Assembly: GCA_011390885.1 (NCBI GenBank)
Contig: JAABRO010000062.1
Coordinates: 62,001 to 126,000, forward strand
Source of the DNA: Gemmatimonas sp.
Lineage (GTDB): Bacteria > Gemmatimonadota > Gemmatimonadetes > Gemmatimonadales > Gemmatimonadaceae
Reading direction: 5' to 3'
DNA length: 64,000 nucleotides
Positions 53,256 through 61,085 of this stretch are shown in pieces. The notes beneath the pieces were generated by a model, which did no database searches, was not told the DNA's origin, and saw only the letters and a list, made by a program, of their open reading frames with translations. Position 1 is the stretch's first letter; each line of letters starts with the position of its first letter. Both the position numbers and the translations under genes were made by a program.

Positions 53256-54560
53256 TCACCCGCCGAGTTCGTTGAGCCGCGGGTTCACGAACGTGTTGTA
53301 GATCGAGCCGAAGGTGAAGCTGAGCCCCACCGAGCCGCGCAGGCGATAGGCCGTGGCCAGCGCGCGCTGACGCGTCAGCACTTCGTCATCGCTCGCATCA
53401 CCGCGCGCGAGGTACAGCTGGTCCTGCACCTTGGCCGCCTCGGCGCTCAGCTCGAGCGACAGCCCGCGCGAAATGCGCAGCGTGGTGCGGCCGTTGAACG
53501 ACACGTTGTACCGTTCCGCATCGTGCAGGTACTGCGTGTAGCGGAGCGCGGCGTCGATCTGCCCCCATGTCTGGCGCGACTCGCCGGCCACCACGACACG
53601 AGCCACCGGACGGGTCTCGCTCGTCTGCTCGTAGATCGTGATCTCGCGGTAATCGAAGAACTGTCCGCCCAGCGACACGATGCCCACGAGCTGGCGACTC
53701 GTGGCCTCCCGCCACGGGAAGACGTTGTACTCCGCCGACAGCTCGGCATTCGCGTACGCGTCCTCGTTGCGGAACTCGTTGAGCCCCGTGCGCAGTCGCG
53801 TGCCCACCGACCAGTGATCGCTCAGGCTGCGCACGATGCGCGCGGTGGCTTGCGCGGAGCGCAGGATGAACGTGCGCTCGGCGCCATCGGAGAGCTCGAA
53901 CCGCCGCGCGCGGTACTCGTTGTCGGCGTTGAACTCGAGCCGCCACTCCTCGGTGACCCGGTTGGCGCCGAGCGATCCGGAGAGGCGGTACTCGCCGGAT
54001 CGGCTCTCCGACTCCGCGTTGCCGTTCAGGCGCACGCGGTACACCCAGAGGTTCCACGGGTCCTTGGGTTGCTGCGTCGACACGGCCTGGTCCCCCACCA
54101 GCGGGTCGTACTGCACGAGCAGGCGCTCGAGCAGCTGCGCCCCGCGTGAGCCGCGCGCGACGCGGGTGGCGAGCCCCACGTGGATCATGCGCGACAGCGT
54201 GCGCCGCCGTGTGTCCTCGGCGATGTTGGGCGGCGTCGTGGCCACGAGCGTGTCCGTGCGCCCCGCGAAGGCCCGCTGCCCGATGAACTGCAGCGTGTAC
54301 TCGCCGCCCCCCGAGCCCGTGCCGATGCGCGTGATCAGGAGGTGCACGTCGGCGTCGAGCCGGTCCTGCGTGAAGACCGCGTACGGGTGCTCGGTGATCA
54401 GGAAGTTCCGGTCACAGCCGCCCGTGGGGCAGTCGAGAAAGACCTTGACGCGCGGATCGTCGTCATCGGGCTGCGCGGCAAGCGTCACCGGCAGCATCGC
54501 CAGGAAGCAGGCCCCGACGGCGATCGCCAGCCGGGCCATTGGGGAGGGGAGCGAGGGCAT
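53256..54560 (-). CDS. Exported beta-barrel-type outer-membrane protein
   Basis: 434 aa from 54560; a second in-frame ATG seven codons later (MARLAIAVG) starts the signal peptide equally well. The signal ends ...TLAAQ. The N-terminal part has two Cys (DCPTGGCDRNF), then a long series of amphipathic strands (WRLEFNADNEYRARRFEL; SVGTRLRTGLNEFRNED; FFDYREITIYEQTS) ends near LRGSVGLSFTFGSIYNTF. It looks like a barrel with an N-terminal soluble domain; ligand unknown. Confidence 0.78.
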   Translation of the reverse strand: MPSLPSPMARLAIAVGACFLAMLPVTLAAQPDDDDPRVKVFLDCPTGGCDRNFLITEHPYAVFTQDRLDADVHLLITRIGTGSGGGEYTLQFIGQRAFAGRTDTLVATTPPNIAEDTRRRTLSRMIHVGLATRVARGSRGAQLLERLLVQYDPLVGDQAVSTQQPKDPWNLWVYRVRLNGNAESESRSGEYRLSGSLGANRVTEEWRLEFNADNEYRARRFELSDGAERTFILRSAQATARIVRSLSDHWSVGTRLRTGLNEFRNEDAYANAELSAEYNVFPWREATSRQLVGIVSLGGQFFDYREITIYEQTSETRPVARVVVAGESRQTWGQIDAALRYTQYLHDAERYNVSFNGRTTLRISRGLSLELSAEAAKVQDQLYLARGDASDDEVLTRQRALATAYRLRGSVGLSFTFGSIYNTFVNPRLNELGG

Positions 54561-54588
54561 AGAACAAGTCTATGCGCGTGCACGCGGG

Positions 54589-57500
54589 TCAGGGCGTCGC
54601 GAGCGCCTCCGTCACCGCGGTCGGCAGCAAGCCGAAGGCCGCGGACGCGAGGTTGAGCGACGTGCTCGGACTGCCGTCGGGATTCCACACATCCACCTCC
54701 GTGAACGCGCCCGCTGCCGTGGTGGCCTCGGGCACCGGCGGACGCAGCCGCTCGGCGGCCAGACGGCCGAATCCACCACGCGCGACCAGCGCGCGCGCCG
54801 CGGCCACGAGGTCGGCCGGATCGTCGGGCACCTCGGCGAGCGAGACACCGAGCCGGTCGGCGCACAGCTGTCGCCGGAAGGCGAGGAGCTCCTGCGGCCG
54901 GCCGTTCTCCAGCCGGTCGTCGAACACCGACACCGCGTACGAGCTGTCGTACGACAGGCCGCGCCGCCAGAGGTGCGTGGTCCCCACCATCGCCCATGCA
55001 TCGTCCACGATCACCGTGGTGGTGGCCAGCTTGAGCGTACGCGCCGGCCCCGCCGACGGAGAGATCACGGCCACGCGCGCGGCCCGTGTCTCGGCGCCCA
55101 GCCGGTCGAGCGCTGCACGGGTCACCTGGTCGCGAATGCGCTGATACGCCTTCGGAATGCCCGCGTCGAAGAAGACGGGCACGCAGGCCAGCACGCGCAG
55201 CCCCGGGCGCTCCGTCATGCGCGTGAAGAGGGTGTCGAGCAGATGCACGCGGTCGTCCGTCTCGCCGAACGCGAGGTCGTCGAGCGCCGGCGTCTCGAGG
55301 TAGATGAAGTCCTCGGCCCGCTCGATGGCGCGCACGAGCGCCGTCGCCCCCTCGCGCGCCCCTTTCGCGGCGGCGAGGAAGCGGCGGTCGAGCGCGCGCG
55401 CGATGCGGTCGGCGCTGTCGCTGATACCCGCCGGAATCGTGATGCCGGTGCCGCTGAGCGCCGAGCGGATGCTCGCCAGCCCCTCGCCGAACGGGTAGCC
55501 GCTGCCGCCCACGAGCGCCGCGAGCTCGCTGAGCCCCACCTCGGCCTCCATGCCGGCGGCCACGGTGCGCAGGCCGGCCACCCAGAGGCTGTCGGCGGCG
55601 GGCGCCGTGGGCACGGCGAGGTCGCCGGCCTCCACGGTGGTGGCAAGGTCGATCGTGCTCGTGGCCACGCGGTCGCGCACGTACTCGGCAACCCCGCGCA
55701 CGGCAGGTCCCTCCACGCGGGCGCCCACGGCAATCACATCGGGGCCCGCCGGACAGAGCGGGTGTCCATTGTGGTGCGGCAGGAGCCCGTGCCGGTCGCC
55801 AAGCGCGGGTCCACCGCCCACCGCGGCGCGCGAGGCACCGGCCGCCGTGGCCGCCACCACCAGTTCGCGTCGCTCGAGCCCGGGGAACGGCTGACCGGCG
55901 GCCCAGGCGTTGGGGAGCGTGCGCGGCGTGCGCCGCACCGTCGCACCGGTGGCGGCGAGCGGCGCGTCGCCGTCGCCGGTGGGCGCGCCCTTGAAGGCGG
56001 GCGGGGTGAGGCGAAGGGTGAGCGTGGCGCTCGCGGCCGCAGCGAAGGTGCCGAGGGCGCGCATGACCGCCGTGATCGTGGCCGGGTCCACCAGCGTGAG
56101 GCTGCCGCCACCGAGCGCGACCACCTGCGTGCCGGAGGCGATGTTCGCGCCGGCGCCGAGCGTGGCGACCTCGCGCCCCTCCTCGCAGAGCAGGAACGGG
56201 CCGGCGGCACTCGCGGCGCTGGCCACCGTGCCGCCTACCGGCGCCGGCCGGTCGAAGCGCTGGTCGGCGAAGAACCGCTGCCCGCGCGCCGTGACCACCA
56301 GCACGCTCACGCCCATGGGCGTCTCCGGGGTCGCGTCCCCGTCGGCGAGCGGTGCGACCACCCGGGCCACGCCGCTGGCGTCGGCCAGCCCGGCACCACC
56401 GTCGAGCTGGTACCGCGTGCCGGTGGTGTGGTTGAAGCCCTGCGTCCAGCAGCGTACCCACGCACCGGCCGCCTCCGTGCCAAGCTCCACGGTGAAGAGC
56501 ACGCGCTGGCCGGCCACCGTGCCGCCGACCTCCGCACCGCCCCCCACGAGGGCGGCGGCGGTGAGGGTGATCGACGCCGGCACCGGCACGTCGGGGAGGG
56601 CGCCGCCGAGCGGCCCCCAGTCGAGGGACACGGCCGAGGCGGCGAGGCGCGACGGAACCGCGGCGCCCCCGTCCTGCAGGCGCAGCGCCTCGAGCGCGGT
56701 CGTGGCGACATCGTCGGTGGTGCGGAGCAGGCAGGGGCGCGTGGCCCGATCCACGAGCTGGCGCGTGGTGGCCCGCTCCTGGTCGGCGGCGCGCCGCTGC
56801 GCGGGGGCGGCCGCCGCGCCGTCAGCGTGCCGCGGCTGCCCGGTGAGATGATGCTCGATGCTCAGCACCGCCACGCACACGTGGTCGCGCTGCAGGATGG
56901 GGTCCACCGGGCCGTCGGCGAACAGCGACACCGTGTCGCCGAAACGGCCGTCGGGGAGCACGGCCATGCGAGGGATCGGCAGGTCGTCGGGCGCGCCGGA
57001 GGGCGCCGCCGAAAAGGCCAGGTCGAGCGCCCCGGAGCCGGAGCCACGAAATCGGTTCGCTCCTGAACCATCAGCGTTTCCGCTCACCGCGACCCGCGCC
57101 AACTCCTCGGCCGTCAGCGCGCCGCCGAATGCGTTCACGAGCTGCACGGACAGCCGGTCCGCCCCGGACGCAACCGGGGCGGTGCGCGTGTCCACGCCTT
57201 CCGCGAACAACTCCTCGAAGCCGTTGTCGGCGTGCGTGGCGAGGTAGCGCCACCAGCAGGCCACCGCGCCGGGGTCCACGGCGTGCCCGCGCTGGTCGAA
57301 GGCCCACAGGCGCACCGAGGTGCTGGTGGGAAACTTGAGCAGGAACTGCGACTCGCCGCCGGTCACGCCGGGGCGGAACGGGTCGCGCATGGGCGCGGCG
57401 CCGTTGGCGAGCGCGCCACCGTCGGCGGCGAGGCCCAGGTAGGTGAGTTTCTTCTCGTCGGTGTCGACGGTGGCTGGAAACGGGAACGGGAGTCGTCCGT

Positions 57501-57921
57501 CAAACCACGACACATCAGAAACAGCATCGACAATCTCGAGAGCCAGTGATCGTACGATTGGCCTCGTCGCCCGGTTCGTGACCGATGGCGCACCGAGCGT
57601 TGGAATGGCACGCATGAGCGCCCCGAGCCGCTCCGAGGCCTGCGGGAGCAGTTCGTACACCGCCACCAGGCGGTCGTCGGTGAAGGCCAGGCCGTCGGGT
57701 CCGCGCAGGTGGGCGAGCCCCAGCGGACGCGGATCGGTGGCCATGTAGAACGAGAGGATCCCGGCCACGGGCGGCCGCCACTCGACGTCGCCGTCGAGGG
57801 TGAGGGGGACCGCGAAATCGGCCTCAGGGAGAGGCAGCTGCACCGTGTCCGCCGAGAACCACGGACCGAGCACCGGGCTGTGCAGCCCGAGGCTGCGGGG
57901 GGAGGGCGTGAGGGTGATCAT
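54589..57921 (-). CDS. Giant beta-rich protein with degenerate phospholipase-D-like C-terminal domain
   Basis: 1110 aa from the ATG at 57921, 5 nt behind the previous gene. No signal peptide or membrane helix is seen. The first part (1 to about 860) is rich in beta strands with many ADG/GDG turns and no family I recognise. From about residue 866 (IERAEDFIYLETPALDDLAF) it follows the phospholipase D superfamily. The HKD-type region reads ATTTVIVDDAWAMVGTTH (966-983), and SYDSSYAVSVFDD follows. The usual His and Lys of HxKxxxxD are Ala and Thr, and the Asn of GSxN is His, so catalysis is unlikely. It is the third gene of a three-gene operon of giant proteins. Function unknown. Confidence 0.88.
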   Translation of the reverse strand: MITLTPSPRSLGLHSPVLGPWFSADTVQLPLPEADFAVPLTLDGDVEWRPPVAGILSFYMATDPRPLGLAHLRGPDGLAFTDDRLVAVYELLPQASERLGALMRAIPTLGAPSVTNRATRPIVRSLALEIVDAVSDVSWFDGRLPFPFPATVDTDEKKLTYLGLAADGGALANGAAPMRDPFRPGVTGGESQFLLKFPTSTSVRLWAFDQRGHAVDPGAVACWWRYLATHADNGFEELFAEGVDTRTAPVASGADRLSVQLVNAFGGALTAEELARVAVSGNADGSGANRFRGSGSGALDLAFSAAPSGAPDDLPIPRMAVLPDGRFGDTVSLFADGPVDPILQRDHVCVAVLSIEHHLTGQPRHADGAAAAPAQRRAADQERATTRQLVDRATRPCLLRTTDDVATTALEALRLQDGGAAVPSRLAASAVSLDWGPLGGALPDVPVPASITLTAAALVGGGAEVGGTVAGQRVLFTVELGTEAAGAWVRCWTQGFNHTTGTRYQLDGGAGLADASGVARVVAPLADGDATPETPMGVSVLVVTARGQRFFADQRFDRPAPVGGTVASAASAAGPFLLCEEGREVATLGAGANIASGTQVVALGGGSLTLVDPATITAVMRALGTFAAAASATLTLRLTPPAFKGAPTGDGDAPLAATGATVRRTPRTLPNAWAAGQPFPGLERRELVVAATAAGASRAAVGGGPALGDRHGLLPHHNGHPLCPAGPDVIAVGARVEGPAVRGVAEYVRDRVATSTIDLATTVEAGDLAVPTAPAADSLWVAGLRTVAAGMEAEVGLSELAALVGGSGYPFGEGLASIRSALSGTGITIPAGISDSADRIARALDRRFLAAAKGAREGATALVRAIERAEDFIYLETPALDDLAFGETDDRVHLLDTLFTRMTERPGLRVLACVPVFFDAGIPKAYQRIRDQVTRAALDRLGAETRAARVAVISPSAGPARTLKLATTTVIVDDAWAMVGTTHLWRRGLSYDSSYAVSVFDDRLENGRPQELLAFRRQLCADRLGVSLAEVPDDPADLVAAARALVARGGFGRLAAERLRPPVPEATTAAGAFTEVDVWNPDGSPSTSLNLASAAFGLLPTAVTEALATP

Positions 57922-57926
57922 CGCCG

Positions 57927-60900
57927 TCAGCTCCGGGTCACGGGGGTGGAGGGCGCGCTCAGGCGACCGCCGGGATCGAGGGTCACGACGCGCCAGCTCG
58001 TGCCGACCGGCGGGTCTTCGCCCACGGCATCGATCAGGCGGAAGGTGCGCGCCACACCGCTGCCGATGGACGCCGTCGGGTCGTCGGCCAGCACCGTGCC
58101 TACCCGGCTCTCTCGGCCACCCGGCAGGCGCCGGTACACGTCGAACCGGTATCCGCCCATGGCACCACGGCGCAAAATCTCTGTATGCTGCCAGGTTACT
58201 GTCGCGTTGGCGCCGCTCACAGCAAGCGTGAGACCGATAGGCGCGGCCGGCGGATCGGGCGGGATGAATGCCGAACTGACTGGGCCACTCGCCGGACTCC
58301 ATTCACCCGGGAGCGTGGTGCCGGGGGGCGAGGGGGCCTGCACCTCCACCCGCCAGGCCATGCGCGTCCACGGCGGAAGCGCACCGTCCGCGAACCGGTC
58401 GGTGCCGGCGTCCACCAGCTCGAACACCTGTGGCCCGTCCGTGGCGGGATCGCTCGCCGGGTCGACCGGCGGCACGTCGCCCTCGGCCACGATCGGCATC
58501 CGCAGCGGATCCGAATCGGCCACGCTCCGGCGCAGCCGGTACCGGGCCGCCGGCTGCGGACCGCGCACCACCGTCACCGACAGACGAGCGGCTCCGGTGT
58601 CGGTGAAGCCGGCGAAGTCGAGCAGTGGCCGCGGTGGCGGACCGCCCGAGGGCACCGCCACCGGCAGCAATGTGGCAGCGGTGAAGTCGCTTTCCACATT
58701 CTGGGCACTGAGCGCCACGATCTTGAAGAAGGCGAGCACGCGCAGCGAGCCGGACAGGTCGTGCGCGTAGCGCAGGTCGGTGCCTGCCAGCGGCTCCGCG
58801 GTGAGGTTGGTGAACAGGTCGCGCGTGAACACGGCCGCGTGCGCCGGGTCGCTCCAGACGGCACCGCGGTGCGCGGCGTCGGGCGCCGCGTCCACGGCGG
58901 CCACCACGGCGGCCACCGCGGCGTTGCCCGCCGCGCCCCGCTCGGCGAGCGCCGAACGCAGACGCGTCTCGTCGGTGGTGTACACGCGGTAGCGCGCGTT
59001 CGGCGTGCCGGTCCAAGTGAGCACCACGCGCGCGCGCCCCACGGCGTCGGGGCGCGCGCTGTAGCGCAGCGTGGGGTCGAGCACGACCGCGGCCGGCGGA
59101 CGCGGGTCGACCAGGTCGCGGCGCACCACCTCGCACGGGTCACCGTAACCATTGGCGTCGTACCACTGCGCGTCGAGCTTCGCCTCCACGCTGCCGGCGC
59201 GCGCGATTACACCCGCTGGCGGCGTGATCGTGATGGCGAACTTCGGCGCGAACACGGCCGGCAGCGCGACCTCCTCGCTCACACTGAGCCCGCCCACCGT
59301 GCCGGACACGCGCGCGCCGAGCAGTGGCAGGCTGCCGGCCGCGAGGTCGTCCACGCGCGGCACGGTGAGCACGGCGCGCAGCGCGCCGAAGCGTGGCGCA
59401 TCGTCGAGCGGTGCAGCGTTGGCGAGGTCGTATTCGAGCGACATCACCGGCGTGGGCGGCTTCGTGCGCGCCTTCGCCCCCACGGCGCGGGTGCCCCAGT
59501 CGCTCCAGCGCCCCCACCAGTCGGCCTGCGCGATGCGATAGGTCACCGCATCGGGCGGCGCGACGCCATCGGCGAAGCGTCCGGTGCCGGTCTCGGTGGC
59601 TCCGTCGGGCACGGTGGGCACCAGCGCGAGCGCGCGTCCCGTGTCGTCGTGTCGCTCGTTGAGGCCGGTGAGGCGGCCACCGCTCTCGCGCGCCACCGCC
59701 AGCGTGGGCGCCGCGGTGAGCCGGGTCAGCGGTATCGTGATCTCGCGCAGCGCGGCCGGCGGCAGCACGTCGGCCACCCACGTGCCGAGCGCGTCGCCGG
59801 TGGGGAGCGCCTGCGTGGTGCCCGTGGCGCCCACCTGCTCTTCGGGGAGCAGCGGCGCGCCGAGCAGCGGCGGCAGCGGACGCGACGGCGGCGCCCCGCG
59901 AAACACCAGCACGGGCACCGTGAAGTCGAACACGGGCAGTCCGTCGGCGGAGCGGTGCGGCACATCGAACGGGAGCCCGGGCACCGCACGCGGCGCGCTC
60001 AGCCACCCGCCGGACAGCGCCAGCGAGAGCACCTGCGACACGTCGAGCACCGAGAAGTCCACCGCCACGAAGCCGCGAATGAAGTACAACTCGTACGGCA
60101 GCGATGACGGCGGCGACGGGTCCACGTCCATGAAGCCGAGCCAGCGCGCCATGCCGGGGTCGGCGGTGGCGGAGAGCACGGCGTTCAGGCTGCTCACGTC
60201 GGCGGTGGCCACGGTGGCACCGGCCGTGACGCCCTCGTCGAGCGGTACGGTGAGGCCGAGCGCGGGGGGACGCGCACTGAGGTCGACGAGCACGTGGTCG
60301 AGGTGCGGCGCGATCTCCCGCGCGAGCGGCTCGACGCGCGTCCACTCGTCGTCGTCGGTGGCGGGCGGCGCGGCGGCGGCCGAGGCCACGGTGGGATCGT
60401 CGTGCAGCCCCAGGCGCCGCGGCGCACCGCGGCGCACCCGCTTCTCGGCGCGCACCTTCGCGTCGGGCAGGCCGAGGTAGCGCGGGGCCGCTTCGTACGG
60501 CAGGTCGAGCACGTTCACCGGCTTGAACTCGAGCACCGAGCGCACGTTGGCGGGCACCCACGCTGCCGCGCGCACGATGCCCTGCCCCGAGATCACGATG
60601 CCGTCGATGTGCGAGCCGGTGAGTGTGTACGGTGACGCCGAGCGCTCGCCGATGGTGCGGCGTCCCTCGGAGGTGTCGATGTACGCGGACACGACGAGCG
60701 CCTCCTTGCCCGTCACGATCGTGGGCTCGCGGCGCGTGAGCACCGGCGGCTGGCGATCGCGTCCGCCCTGCACGTGCACCGCGATCGCGACCTCGCCCGC
60801 GTTGCGCAGCAGGTGCCCGGTGACCGGGTTGTCGGGGGTGACGGCGAAGGGCAGCGTGAGCACGCGCCCGAAGGAATCCACCCACGCGATGTCGGTGCGC

Positions 60901-61085
60901 GCGTTGCCGGTCACGAGTCCCTGCGCAACGGTTTCCGGCACGCGGTACACGAGGAACGGGCACACCGGCAGCCCGATCTCGGGCGCGACGTACACGCGCA
61001 GGTGGATGCCGTCGGTGAGGTGAGGATCACCGGCACCGTCGATGCCGGCGGCACCCATGGCCCAGCGTGGAGGCAACGCGCTCAT
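57927..61085 (-). CDS. Giant beta-rich protein with C-terminal fibronectin-III-like domain
   Basis: 1052 aa from the ATG at 61085, which overlaps the upstream stop by 4 nt. No signal peptide. Many beta-strand segments are spread over the length; the last part (about 945-1050) is fibronectin type III-like (DPPAAPIGLTLAVSGANATV, TWQHTEILRRGAMGGYRFDV, FRLIDAVGEDPPVGTSWRVV). An earlier region LTWTGTPNARYRVYTTDETR also looks FN3-like, which suggests repeated sandwich domains. No enzymatic motif is seen. Translational coupling to both neighbours (4-nt overlap and 5-nt gap) argues for a complex of the three products. Confidence 0.88.
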   Translation of the reverse strand: MSALPPRWAMGAAGIDGAGDPHLTDGIHLRVYVAPEIGLPVCPFLVYRVPETVAQGLVTGNARTDIAWVDSFGRVLTLPFAVTPDNPVTGHLLRNAGEVAIAVHVQGGRDRQPPVLTRREPTIVTGKEALVVSAYIDTSEGRRTIGERSASPYTLTGSHIDGIVISGQGIVRAAAWVPANVRSVLEFKPVNVLDLPYEAAPRYLGLPDAKVRAEKRVRRGAPRRLGLHDDPTVASAAAAPPATDDDEWTRVEPLAREIAPHLDHVLVDLSARPPALGLTVPLDEGVTAGATVATADVSSLNAVLSATADPGMARWLGFMDVDPSPPSSLPYELYFIRGFVAVDFSVLDVSQVLSLALSGGWLSAPRAVPGLPFDVPHRSADGLPVFDFTVPVLVFRGAPPSRPLPPLLGAPLLPEEQVGATGTTQALPTGDALGTWVADVLPPAALREITIPLTRLTAAPTLAVARESGGRLTGLNERHDDTGRALALVPTVPDGATETGTGRFADGVAPPDAVTYRIAQADWWGRWSDWGTRAVGAKARTKPPTPVMSLEYDLANAAPLDDAPRFGALRAVLTVPRVDDLAAGSLPLLGARVSGTVGGLSVSEEVALPAVFAPKFAITITPPAGVIARAGSVEAKLDAQWYDANGYGDPCEVVRRDLVDPRPPAAVVLDPTLRYSARPDAVGRARVVLTWTGTPNARYRVYTTDETRLRSALAERGAAGNAAVAAVVAAVDAAPDAAHRGAVWSDPAHAAVFTRDLFTNLTAEPLAGTDLRYAHDLSGSLRVLAFFKIVALSAQNVESDFTAATLLPVAVPSGGPPPRPLLDFAGFTDTGAARLSVTVVRGPQPAARYRLRRSVADSDPLRMPIVAEGDVPPVDPASDPATDGPQVFELVDAGTDRFADGALPPWTRMAWRVEVQAPSPPGTTLPGEWSPASGPVSSAFIPPDPPAAPIGLTLAVSGANATVTWQHTEILRRGAMGGYRFDVYRRLPGGRESRVGTVLADDPTASIGSGVARTFRLIDAVGEDPPVGTSWRVVTLDPGGRLSAPSTPVTRS

